From contig OX381719.1 in assembly GCA_947462335.1 (NCBI GenBank), positions 68,437,534 through 68,501,533 of the forward strand: a stretch of 64,000 nt of DNA. The letters are read 5' to 3'. Source of the DNA: Harmothoe impar. Lineage: Eukaryota; Annelida; Polychaeta; Phyllodocida; Polynoidae. Each line of letters starts with the position of its first letter. Position 1 is the stretch's first letter. The translations under genes were made by a program, and so were the position numbers. A model generated the notes under the pieces. It did not search any database, was not told where the DNA came from, and worked only from the letters and a program-made list of their open reading frames with translations. Shown here in pieces: positions 32,150-42,302 of this stretch.

Positions 32150-33000
32150 TCAAATGAGCCCCGCGCGGCGATTCAGAGCTACAGACGGGCTATCTCCGTC
32201 GGGCTGATCCAGGGAGCGGATCTCTAGTGGCGGGTTGCTGCCTCGCGTGAGGCCCCGCCCGGTCATCTTGACCACCCATATTTAGGCGTTGGGCGCCGCA
32301 CACCTAGGCTCCGTGACCCAACCGGTGGGGCGCGCCCCGCGCCGAGCGTCAGCCGCCAGCGGCCGCATCCTCTTAGGGTTGGGTTCGGGGCCGTCCCCGG
32401 CGGCGGAGAAGGTCGCCGCCGCTGTCAGGTTGGAAAAAGGAAGAATCCATTACTCAGGGCGTCACTACAGCAGACCCCATCCCCCTTCCCCACCCCTCCT
32501 TACATGAAATTCCCTTTTTGCACAAGCCTGACAGTTTCACATTACACATGATCAAAGCCTCCACATGTCACACGGGTTTTGATAAAATAATGACACCCCC
32601 CCCCCCCCCGTCCCCCAGCCCACAGATCCACTACTCGCCCCATCTACCAATTGAAATAACCATATGCTATTTTTAGAACCAGGGAATGTGGCACAGCGTC
32701 ATGACGCGCCGCTCCACCCTATTTTTAGAAAGCCGTACTCACCTAATGGGGCCGAAGCTCCCGCCCCGCCGCCCGGCGGGTGATGCAGGGCTCCCCTGCC
32801 GGCGCGGCAGGTCTCCCACACCACCCCCACCAGGTACCTTCGGACACGCACTCCTACGAGACGGCTGCAGAAGCAAATTAAAACAGTGCATTAACTCCAT
32901 ATCCTACACCGGTGGTAACAGCTTGGATGATCAAAAAGGGCGGGAAGCTGCATCATCCAGGCACCGGCGTTTTTCTCAGAACGCGTTAGCACCTCTACCC
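32150..33000. other. GC- and CpG-rich island in the 3' region
   Basis: About 32160-32440 and 32750-32820 are strongly GC-rich with many CGs (GGGGCGCGCCCCGCGCCGAG, CCCCGGCGGCGGAGAAGG) in an otherwise AT-rich stretch; a second block lies at about 33425-33620. No open frame of note and no rRNA-like block recognised. It could be an internal promoter, a structured RNA or captured host DNA. Confidence 0.45.
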
Positions 33001-34164
33001 ATCATTGGATGCATTACTTAACCCTTTAAGCACAAGTTCACCCCCCTCCCCCCCCCCCCCCCACTGATGCCCTCATTGTAAATTCACGTCTCCTAGACAA
33101 CAAAGTTAATCTTTTAGTGACTACTTACCCGTCAAGGCGGTCCTCCTCCCACACGATAACCGTGAGGATTGACCCGCGCACGGTCAGATTGCTTCTGGAG
33201 GTTCGTTCTCGCTCCATGTTGATGGCTGTATGTGAGGTGCTCCAGCTCGCACCCCTCTTTTATACCTGCCCTAACCGCCCAGGTAGCCAGCGGAGCGAAA
33301 AAGGAGGAAAAAGTGGAACGTCCACAACCAACCGGAACCGCCCTAAAGCATATTCTTATCCCATATACCCCTTTAAAATTCATTATTTCTCACAAAATCC
33401 GAGCCCCATATAATTAACCCTTTACCATATAACCACGCCGCCCGCGCGGGGAGAGCCCTGTAACCACCGCGGCATGACCCAGAGCGCGTAACCAGGTCAC
33501 CGCGGCGAGCTCCCTCCCCCGCAAGTGGAAACCAGATCATTGACCCAGTTTTGCCGCCGCGGAGCGCTAACTAGGTCAGCCGGCCCACCCCCGGCGGCAG
33601 CCGCCGGGGAATCCCCTTCTGAAATGTAAACATTGCAGACAGGGAAGCTGTCACATTGGAGGGACCGCAACGGCATGCTCTGAGGGCCATGAGTGTCACC
33701 CATGAGGGAAGAAGGGTGGCATGAGGGGCCCCCACATGCTAGGTTTAATACTAATCATGCTTTCTTCACCCCTTTTGTAATATATTCGACAATGCTGAAA
33801 GCTATAACTCATGCAACTCATAGCAAGCCCGAAACACACCGTTTTTACCCTGTTAAAACGGTTACTATCTATGTGCTTATACTTTTTGTTTTTCTTTTGT
33901 GAACAAACTAGTCTATTGTGTTGTGAATTGAAAGCCCCTGCATGCATTGCCTAAGGACATACATTGATGTGCCTCTTGATTTCATATGATATCAAATTTA
34001 TTAAGTTGAAATTGGCTCACTTATTATACAACCACATTAGCCCAACACCTGTTGGTGGACAGCTCATACTGACCGCAATTACCTATTTATATCCATGCCT
34101 GCACTGCCGTCATGCCTGTACATGTCCTATAATATACATGTGTTGTTACAGAGACACAAATAAG

Positions 34165-34734
34165 ATGACATCCACCGGAGGTGAGGACCAGCCCCCCCAG
34201 AGCCCCGAGGTGGCCCCTGAGGGCACACCAGAAGTGGTAGGACCGACCAGACCGCCCTTCCCCACCGCTACCCTGAGGCGACGGAGGCGGGCCCTCATCC
34301 CCTTCATTTTTGGAAGGCCCGAAGATGATTTGACTGCCCAGGAGGTTCCTGCCGACCCCAAAGCGCCAACACCAGCAGCCGCCGCCGGCCCGACAGCCTC
34401 GCCGGCTACGTCGGCGGACTCTATAACTACAAGGAGAGATACGCCGGCCGGCTCACCCTCCTCACCGGTCAGCCCTGACCACCCATGGGACGACCCTGAG
34501 GGGGTGTGCCCCTGCATAGGCTGTTGGCACCGGGAACAGAAGAGGTTATATCCCGTATTCGAGGTGGAGGGGGAGGAGCCACTGGACCAGGCCCAGGCAC
34601 AGGAACCCCTCTCCCAGTCCCCCGGGTGTGGACAACCCAGGAGGAGGCGGGAGGCAGAAAGCAGCGCCTTCCGTTTTCCCATCACCTCGACACCACCCGG
34701 CGACAGGGAGGAGGAAGATATGGACACCACATAG
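34165..34734 (+). CDS. Candidate accessory protein with arginine-rich motif and a CPxxxC-type metal site
   Basis: 189 residues, from the first ATG after a 3' splice site (TGTTGTTACAG, AG at 34150-34151) to TAG. The frame is open further upstream, but the splice site makes this start likely. The protein is Pro/Glu/Ala-rich and mostly disordered. It has LRRRRRA (about residues 36-42), like a nuclear or RNA-binding arginine-rich motif, and a Cys/His cluster CPCIGCWH (about residues 114-121). The first Cys pair follows the CPxxxC spacing of the zinc-finger accessory genes at 2194-3291 and 42158-43726, which may mean common origin. A second basic block RRRR lies near the end. By position and composition it recalls Rev/Tat/Rex-like regulators of complex retroviruses; that is inference. 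A small C run (34766-34775) follows. Confidence 0.5.
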   Translation: MTSTGGEDQPPQSPEVAPEGTPEVVGPTRPPFPTATLRRRRRALIPFIFGRPEDDLTAQEVPADPKAPTPAAAAGPTASPATSADSITTRRDTPAGSPSSPVSPDHPWDDPEGVCPCIGCWHREQKRLYPVFEVEGEEPLDQAQAQEPLSQSPGCGQPRRRREAESSAFRFPITSTPPGDREEEDMDTT

Positions 34735-37411
34735 ATGTGTTCGTCACCTACCAGCCAACCCCCTTCCCCCCCCCCTCGACGCCTAGGAGGAACTCACATC
34801 TTACTATACCCTCATTTTTGCACTTATTTTTATTAAGCCGACTGTCACAATTAAGCCAGCAGCCATGATATAGGCATCATAACATAGGCAGTGACAGTCA
34901 GGCTAATAGTTTTTTTTTTTTATTATTATGGTTTAATTCCTGTGCAAGTACTCAGGCATAAGAGGGAAATCGACATGCAGCCATTTTTGAGACTAAATCC
35001 TCCAGAACTGTATATCCGGGAACATACCCACAGAGGAGTCGACACAGCAGTCCCTACAAACACTTATCACATACCATAAGAGGCACCAGAACCTGTATCA
35101 TATCTTCCTTTTTCAATTGAGTTTCATGTATTAATATGTAAGGATATATACACAGGGCGCTAAAGTTTAAGACTTTGGTCGGCCCCCCTAGTTAAGCGAC
35201 AAGGTTCTGGTGAACCTCCACCGGACACTGGCTGCTGCCACCATGTAATCATATTTATATTTATTATCTTGTTAATTGACGTCATAGCTGATCATTTCAG
35301 CGATTTTACCAGAATTGACCCAAAAGGAGTGGTGTCTACCACCCCAATGGGCGTCTTATTACCAACATAGAGTGTACATAGGTTAGGTTGAATGTTAGGC
35401 GCATAAGTCATGACACACGACTTTAAGGTGTGCCTAAGGATGTTAGCCTCCACGATATTAAGACACACCCAGTGCCTTTATGCAGAGTTTAGTGCATATA
35501 AATTATGCGGGTCAGAATGGTTCCTGGCCAGAGATAATGTATCTTTTTGCTCATGTACCAAGCCATGCACCAAAACCATATACCAGGTTGTGGCTAGACT
35601 CACATTTATCATATGTATCCCAGATATTTATTTTTGTACCTCCAGAAAAGTAATACACCAATTAGCCCCCGTAGACTGGGCGCCAAAAAGATTATATTTT
35701 TGTACGCATCTACTCATTCTATTATACCATGTCATAAAAATCAGTTTGTAAGAAGGTGCCTCCGCGCCTGGGCGACTGGCTAAACCACTCACCCAGACCC
35801 GGAGACACTGGTTAGGGAGCCACTGACCGCCCCGGATCAGGGCATTACTTGCCTTGACCCGAGCCGGCAGATATGAACCACATCATGTGGTGGCCAGTGT
35901 ATAAAGGCCGGCCCTATCTTTGCGCCAAGATATATGTAGACAGTATTGATATATCAGATTTTAAGCTTTCACAACACACACCCTGTAGTTAGCTCTAACT
36001 AGAAGCCTACATGCTGGTTACATGCCACATAGGCCCAGGTCTAATATTTAAGTTCAACATGCATCACTGCAACACAGGAGGCGTTATGTACCAGTGAATA
36101 CCACTGCCGCCAAAATTTTAGTAAGAATAGACCTTTTTATGTTTGTGTGTATGTGAAACAAAAATTAGAGTTGATAACATTTTTCATACAAAAGACCATA
36201 TGTTTCATATTTCTCATGAGAGGTGACGCCATTGTTCTAGTTACCTAATAACTTTATACCGAAGTCAGTGACCCTATTGTAACGCCATAGTCACTCCATC
36301 TTATTTCATGATACAGACATTTCATTTTATTGGGTTGCCACCCACATTTTATCACCAATTTAAAATATCAATGTCAAATACCGATTGAACGCTCGAGTGA
36401 GTTTATGTTGCCATGATTTGATGCCTACAGGATCGTATCCTACCAGCACCGCCATACCCCCACCAATTCCCCCCACAATTTTTCACCAATTACCACTCAC
36501 CAACAGTACAGACTCTACCCCATTAGCTATTACTTAACCACATACCCTTTAGAAATCCGTTCAAAATTTGTTCAGAAACCATCTTTCTTTTTCCCCATCT
36601 TTTGAGAGCCAGTGATTCCGTCTCCACCTTTACCTCAGGGATTGAACTGATAAGTTGGTTAATGGGACCCCAAGGTTTCTGCGCTGGGCTTCGCGTGCTG
36701 CCCACCTTGAGCCCGAGAACCCAGTCAAAAAGGTTGCTTGTTCCGCCGAAAATGATCTAGCCAACCATCGTTTTCCGGGTGGGGCGGGTCAGCCACAGTC
36801 TGACAGTGGACCATTAGCCCCACACAGGATTATAGCACCCTGTGTGCAAACCCACTGTTTTTGTCTGGTTGACCGGCCCGATTTGGAAAAAGGTTTTTAT
36901 TCAAACAAATAAGGAATGTTTGCACCCCCTTCACGCGCACTGGGCACACCATAGTGGCCAGGGCGTGTACAGGACTTGAGTGTGAAAATAAGATCAGGCA
37001 ACTGGAACACAGTATCAATCACGAGCTGGACTTAAGGGTTCATTGGTGGCATGCGCGCGGGCGCCGGCCACATGTTTTGGTGGATCACCATGTTTGATCA
37101 CCGCCTGTCGGTCCCTGAGAGGGTGGACATCTACTACACAGGATTTTACTAAATTTCTCGGATAAATTGTTAGAAGCCTAAAAATCCCCCCCCCCCTACC
37201 ACCGACACTAGAGCATGGTATCGGAACATCCTCACAGGATAGTGCCTGTGTTACTATGGCATCTTGGTATACTACTGCCCTCACGGGCGTCCTCTACGGT
37301 ATATTTGTTAATAAATCTCCACACACAGCCACAGTGCATCATGTAGACGGCCTGTGGCCCCTCTCCCTGCATTTCTACACATCCGCTCTGCAGTGATACA
37401 CTCACGTGGAA
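34735..37411 (+). other. 3' non-coding region of the LTR element
   Basis: Mostly AT-rich, with no clear gene except a weak candidate at 35410-35751. C runs lie at 34766-34775 and 37186-37196. Confidence 0.5.
35410..35751 (+). CDS. Hypothetical Cys-rich small ORF
   Basis: 113 codons from ATG to TAA. Cysteines cluster in the middle (CSCTKPC), and hydrophobic segments follow (LTFIICIPDIYF and LLILLYHVI). It is the longest frame in this part of the element. No splice or homology support, so it may be a chance frame. Confidence 0.2.
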   Translation: MTHDFKVCLRMLASTILRHTQCLYAEFSAYKLCGSEWFLARDNVSFCSCTKPCTKTIYQVVARLTFIICIPDIYFCTSRKVIHQLAPVDWAPKRLYFCTHLLILLYHVIKISL

Positions 37412-37432
37412 GTGAGTGGGTGTGTGGGGATG
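37412..37432 (+). other. Polypurine tract of the 24.3-kb element
   Basis: The G-rich stretch GTGAGTGGGTGTGTGGGGATG abuts the 3' LTR. It is the plus-strand primer site expected in LTR elements, here with T interruptions. Confidence 0.65.
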
Positions 37433-37979
37433 TGTCGAGGGGCTACATGATGCGCTCCTGCATGATGCACTCTCACTCCTGGCGCCCCCAGCTGAGGCGC
37501 ACCGAGTGACCCGGAAGTACCCTCAAGTGGCTGAGTGGGGAAAACCCACAGGAAACGGGACGGCCTGGCACACTCACAGTAAACATACTGGAGGAGTGGT
37601 GACAGGTGTCCAGGGTGTTCCTCCTCTCCTGTCACACAGCCCCCCGCAGGGTGGATGGGTGACAGGAGGACGGGTCTATTTATAGACTGATGAACGACTC
37701 CTGGGTCTCAGCCTGACAGGGCCGAGAACTATAAATACCCTCTGGATTCCTCCAGAGGGTGTCTTATACATCCAGGAGCCGGGAGCCATGCTGGAGGAAC
37801 TAGCCTTCCTATTTATCTCCATAGGGCTAGCCATGCTACCCTACCTACTGCAGACATATATGTGAGGTGGCACTCTCGTACGTATCTATCTATGTCCTAC
37901 TGATATAATAAAATCGGATATCAACTCTAATCTATTGTGTCTCCTTGTCGGATCATCTACATCAAATGACCTCTCGACA
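37433..37979 (+). repeat. 3' LTR of the 24.3-kb element
   Basis: 547 bp, same ends and content as 13680-14226, with one difference seen. Followed by the duplicated GAAT at 37980-37983. Confidence 0.95.
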
Positions 37980-38031
37980 GAATGTCGATTCTAAGAAACA
38001 GACATGTCGCCATCTCGAATTTAGTGGTCCA

Positions 38032-38037
38032 CACCGC

Positions 38038-38072
<35 letters not shown>

Positions 38073-38305
38073 ATTTGCTGTTGCTGCTGCTGTTGGTGCT
38101 GCTGCTTGTGCTGCTCGTGCAGCTGCTGCAGCTGCTGACAGCTGCTGCTGCTTGTGCTGCTCGTGCAGCTGCTGCAGTTGCTGACGATGTCACGGATGCT
38201 GTTGACAGATGCTGCTGCTTGTGCTGCTCGTGCAGCTGCTGCTGCTGCTGACGATGTCACGGATGCTGCTGACAGATGCTGCTGCTTGTGCTGCACGAGA
38301 CTGAG
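38032..38305. repeat. CTG/CAG-rich cryptic repeat, mirror copy in the right arm
   Basis: Reverse complement of 11808-12078, including the pure (CTG)n tract. Confidence 0.9.
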
Positions 38306-38355
38306 TAGCTGCTATTACTAATGCTACTAATACTAGTATGAGAAAATACATTTAG

Positions 38356-39222
38356 TCAGTTGATTAAATCAAGGAGGTTTTCTGACTTCAGTGGATCGTT
38401 TAGCCATCGGCCACGGGCAAAACTTGAAACCATTTTATACATGGGACAATTGGCAGAGTCGAAACATGTTGGTACGATGGGATCGATCATGTTAATCATC
38501 AGTTCAGGCAAAGGAAGTGTGTCGACAGCACGCGAAAACTTCATGTCTGGATGTTTCAACACAAGGCCTTTTATCACACTCACACAGCTGCTTTGAAGAG
38601 TGAATCCTTGACCAAACTTGAGCTTTTCCAACACAGCTTTGGCCTCTTTCTGTGCAGTAAGGGATCTCTCTTTCGGGTTCATCTCAGTGCTGTCTAGCAT
38701 GTCGTCAAAGTCTTTAACATAATGTTCCAACGGGCTACAAATGATGTACTCCAGATCATCGTCCGTATATGTCGTCTCCTCTCACCATATTGTGTCTTCT
38801 CCTGTTTCGAATTCCGTCATTTTCTGAACAATCTCCTCGTGAGTGCCTTGCATATATCGAAGCTCCTTCAAAGACCTGATAACTTCTATGGCGAAGACTG
38901 AACAAATACCTGAAGGAATTTCACCACAGTCAGGCCAAGTATACGGAGCTAAGAAAAATAGCTCCAACAAAATCTTCTCCCTCTGTCCAAATGAAACTAC
39001 TTCCGTTCCGATGAAGTTGAAGCATGCTTCTATCCATTGCTCCTTGGTGACGTCCTTCCAATGTTTCTTTACCTCACATGCATCATAGGGCACTGTTTCT
39101 CTTCCTGCTTCAAGTGGAAGTTGCTTTTTCTTTCTTGGACTCATTTGGAGAGAGTTTCGATGCTCTGTAGCGTCAACACTTCGATAAGAAAAGTAGCTGA
39201 AAATAGCAGAACTAACCATCAT
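38356..39222 (-). pseudogene. Mirror copy of the 288-residue ORF with a nonsense mutation
   Basis: The copy has the same length as 10887-11753 and no indel. TGC (Cys 147) is TGA here (38782-38784 on the minus strand), and there are a few missense differences near the end (for example Cys-Ser to Arg-Gly before RWLNDP). Upstream the frame happens to be open to 39378 because a small indel differs between the arms. A truncated 146-residue product is possible. The copy is most simply a decaying duplicate. Confidence 0.75.
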
Positions 39223-41525
39223 AACATTCTGAGCGAGCGTAGAGTGGACGATGCTACGATGATGAAGGGCGGGTCGAGAAAGTGTGATGGGTGAGAGCGT
39301 CGTTTCACTCCTTATGTACCCTGTCCTAGATAATCCTCTTAAACGGCTGAAAAGACAGAGTACAGAGTCTCTACTCAATTAAGAGATCTGTTAAGTAAGT
39401 TTTCACATGCTACCTGACTACTGCAGGTGGGTTTAGACTTAAGCAGCTTAGTGCACACACGTGTCTGTTAGAAAGCTACCTGCACACCTGCCTTCCTTTT
39501 TCACTAGTATTTACCCCCTGCCGACTTATAAGGCGCCTATACACGTGTCAGCCTCCTTATATACGCCTTCTTGCTTCTAGAGCTAAGCTACTTACCGTCG
39601 TTTTCAGCTGCCGCAGGCTGACTGGCAGCTATTTAAAAGAGAATACCCGTTACCTGTATAACGGATCAGGGGGTTATGAGATTAGAGTGTGTATACAAAA
39701 AAAGCTACAGGGGTCGTGAAGCAAGCGAGAGGGTGTCTGTCTGTGAGGTAGAGACGAGTACATGTGGTAAGCGACTTAAGTGTAAAACAAAAGCACCTCC
39801 TCTTGCCGTGGTGAGTGGAGCGGACGGCAGCTGGCTAGTTGAATAAGCGTCAGCTTAGAAGATAATCCGTCCACGGGCTGGCGCGTCACACCTGTCGTTA
39901 ATCACCTCCTGTAGTCTTTGTATACACAGTTGACCTGGCTTTATCTCTTCACCAGCTATAATCCCATATACATGTAGCGCACGTTACACTTGTTATCCCT
40001 CTTTTCATGCTGATGGATGAGGGGTGGAAGGGTCCAGGTGAAAAGCAATTTGATTCCTCTCTGGAAGAGGGTGGGGCTCTAGGTGAAAACAAGCTTAGAA
40101 CATCCGGATTAGCCGCTCTCTCAGCTATATAAAGAGCCTCAATTTTTCTTGGAACAGTACTTCACCTCTGCCCACTTCGTCTTGTTGTACACTATCAGTC
40201 ACGAGGCAGACGCTCGAAGTAGCAGATCTTTGCAGTATGGTTTATACAGGGGTTACCTGCTAATAGGAGTTTGTCTAAAAAAAAATGGGTGAGTAGATCG
40301 CTTTTTTCTAAAAAAAACACTTAGAACACGGGTATGAATATGTAGCACTGTAAATAGTTAGTGTGAGTACACAGTAGAATCTACGGTACTATAGTCTTAA
40401 CTGTCTAAAGACTGTGGAGCGCGTTAATGTGCGGTCTCCTTACTAATTTCACTTGACCAGGCTGGCAGGGTCAACTAGTCTAGGTAATTGCAACCACAAG
40501 GGTGGCTACTCAAGATCCAAGTAGACCTACTACTACGAGATTGTCTTTTGACCACTCTGCCGCCTGGTGATTACATGCTCTAGTCTAGCTCGCCATACCC
40601 TAGTATAGTTCTCCGCTCTTTTCGTCAGATGGCGCCACAATAGGATTTTTGTACATTTCTACGATACTCGCGAACATTTTAAACGCATAATGAACTATAT
40701 AAGCAACAAAGCACACTTCTAATATATTGAATATAAAAAACCGCGCTCATCATCCCTCTAATCGCATTTTCCAGCCGCCGGCCAGCTGACTGCTGACGAC
40801 AGGAGAGGGTGATTTTTTTTCTTTAGATTTAAGCCGCTTACCACACGCGCGCCCTCTAGTCACAGACAGAGTGACAGAAAGGGAGGGGGTCGCTTTGTTC
40901 ACGCTACCTGTAGTTGTTTTTCTATACACACTCTAAGCCCATGACCTGCTAATCCTTTATACAGGTAACACGTGTTCAACTAATTACACTATTGTATGAC
41001 AGTCGGTACACGGATTAATTTTAAACCACCCTCCCATCTGGATCCATGTCTGGTGGGTGGAAGGATCCAGCTGAAAAGCGTGATTAGGGCTTTTGTTTCT
41101 CTTATGATAGCAGCAGGTCAGCATGCGACAGCTGAAAATGTCAGACTAAGTCGAATTGTTTGTTTACAAACAGTCACGTGTCACGTGGTGTTGTTTACAA
41201 ACAAGAGAGCCACGTGGTGTTGTTTACAAACAAACCCTAAGTAGGTCACGTTACCCTAGTTACCAGAATGCCGGCTTCTGATTGGCTGAGCCTAAGTAGG
41301 TCACGTGACGTAAGTAGGTCACGTTACCATGGTTACCAGAATGCCGGCCTCTGATTGGCTGAGAGCTTCTAAGTAGGTCAGTAGGTCACCCAGAATGCAC
41401 CACTAATCCCCTAAGTAGGTCACTTCCGGTCACGTGACCAAATGGAGGCCTCTGATTGGCTGCAGGTCGATTGAGTAATAAACAGTACTTAACTATAGTC
41501 CCGTTCCGATACATACAATACTACT
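39223..41525. repeat. Outer part of the right palindrome arm
   Basis: Reverse complement of 8706-10886. About 124 bp at 40957-41080 are absent from the left arm. The CCAAT/CACGTG array lies at about 41165-41470. No separate gene. Confidence 0.8.
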
Positions 41526-41531
41526 GTGATC
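41526..41531. repeat. Right target-site duplication GTGATC
   Basis: Pairs with 8700-8705. Confidence 0.85.
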
Positions 41532-42302
41532 AATATCACCAGTCAGCTTAGGCAGAGGGACCGATTCTAAACACATCTCTTCTTCACCCACCCCAGGTGA
41601 TGGAGAGTTTAATGATAGACCCCCCATACAGGTAGATGGTGATGGAACGGAGGATAGTCTACGACCAATCTCCTGTTCCTTTCCCATATCAAATCTATTT
41701 GATCGAACCCTGCCTGTGGGTGGGGTGAATTTTTGATCCACCCAATCGTCTCCCTCAGATTGGAAATCAATCGTCCTATAGATTGTTTTAGTTTTAGAGT
41801 CCTCTTTCCCACTTACTGACTTTATCTTCCCTGTTACATAGCCTTGACTGTCAGTGGAAGTATTTTCTGTTTTTAATATCTTCCTCGACAGTCCCAGGTT
41901 CCCACCAGCCTCAGAGAGTGTGGTAGGAGGTATTACCTCCTGTCCCACAAATACACAGTCATCCTCCTCCTCTACAGGAGAAGCCAACAGGTCCTTTACC
42001 ATTCTCTCCTCTATGGCCTGCCTTGGGCTAACAGCAACCCTCGGTAATGATCCGCCAGAACCCTCCTTATTAGATTCAGTAGTGTTCCTACTAAATCCAC
42101 AGGAAGACCCTGGAGTACGTCTCTTGATCGGGGTAGATCGACCGTCAGGTGATGAGTCTAACCCAGCAGAAGCTGAGGACTCCTCTGAACCTGTGGTCTG
42201 TACCTGTCCGAAGGCAACAGAGACAGGAGTATGCACTCCATGGTCCACCGTTTCTCTGGAAAGTCCTGAATGTAGTATGGCCACGCCTTCCGATTCAGCC
42301 AC
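41532..42302 (-). CDS. Middle part of the interrupted minus-strand zinc-finger gene
   Basis: This frame differs by one base from that of 42158-43726 and overlaps it for 145 bases in which both are open. It runs to the palindromic element, where only foreign codons follow, and would resume at 8699. It encodes a Ser/Thr/Pro/Glu-rich, mostly disordered segment with acidic patches (VEEEDDCVFVG). The frame change may be a mutation or a programmed shift; I see no classical XXXYYYZ heptamer in the overlap. The plus-strand relative is split at a comparable place by an in-frame stop. Confidence 0.55.

Larger units (their letters stand above)
30743..34164 (+). other. Long non-coding region with motif repeats, oligo(C) tracts and GC-rich islands
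   Basis: No supported gene. It contains four polypurine-like motifs (31007-31306), C runs (30974-30987, 31127-31147, 31668-31678, 31747-31759, 32596-32609, 33048-33062), and two CpG-rich islands at about 32150-32460 and 33425-33620. It ends in TGTTGTTACAG, a good 3' splice site. Confidence 0.6.
23325..37196 (+). repeat. Dispersed oligo(C) tracts, plus strand only
   Basis: Eighteen C runs of 10 to 22 bases lie between these limits: five in 23.3-26.0 kb, five in 26.87-27.61 kb, and eight in 30.97-37.2 kb. None interrupts gag, pol, env or the two candidate accessory exons. I see no G run of 10 or more on the plus strand of the element. Confidence 0.85.
13680..37979 (+). mobile_element. 24.3-kb retrovirus-like LTR retrotransposon (Ty3/gypsy)
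   Basis: The order is LTR, primer site, gag, UAG, pol, candidate accessory exon, env, long 3' region with a second candidate accessory gene, polypurine tract, LTR, flanked by GAAT. Gag, Pol and Env frames are intact and the LTRs are almost identical, so it is young and possibly active. Gypsy elements are usually 5-12 kb; this one is two to five times that, with about 14 kb downstream of pol. Confidence 0.93.
8706..41525. mobile_element. Palindromic (foldback) mobile element with ~4.2-kb inverted arms, interrupted by an LTR retrotransposon
   Basis: 8706-12913 is repeated in inverse orientation as 12914-13679 plus 37984-41525. The palindrome centre is ACTAGT at about 12911-12916. Without the 24.3-kb insert the element is about 8.5 kb. 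It is flanked by the 6-bp duplication GTGATC and has perfect 8-bp ends AGTAGTAT/ATACTACT. The arms are not identical: there are point differences, a stop mutation in one ORF copy, small indels, and about 124 bp present only in the right arm (about 40957-41080). Known: Polinton/Maverick elements make 6-bp duplications, begin with AG and have long inverted ends. No polymerase B, integrase, ATPase or capsid gene is visible, so a non-autonomous relative is only a hypothesis. The DNA-transposon nature follows from the target duplication. Confidence 0.85.

Noticed and set aside
32160..32440. Captured ribosomal RNA fragment
   Set aside because: GC-rich and rRNA-like in look, but I recognise no conserved 18S or 28S block.
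8706..41525. Palindrome as a sequencing or assembly artefact
   Set aside because: Different flanks on the two sides, a 6-bp target duplication, arm-specific SNPs and indels, and an LTR insertion in only one arm. Raw long reads would still be the final test.
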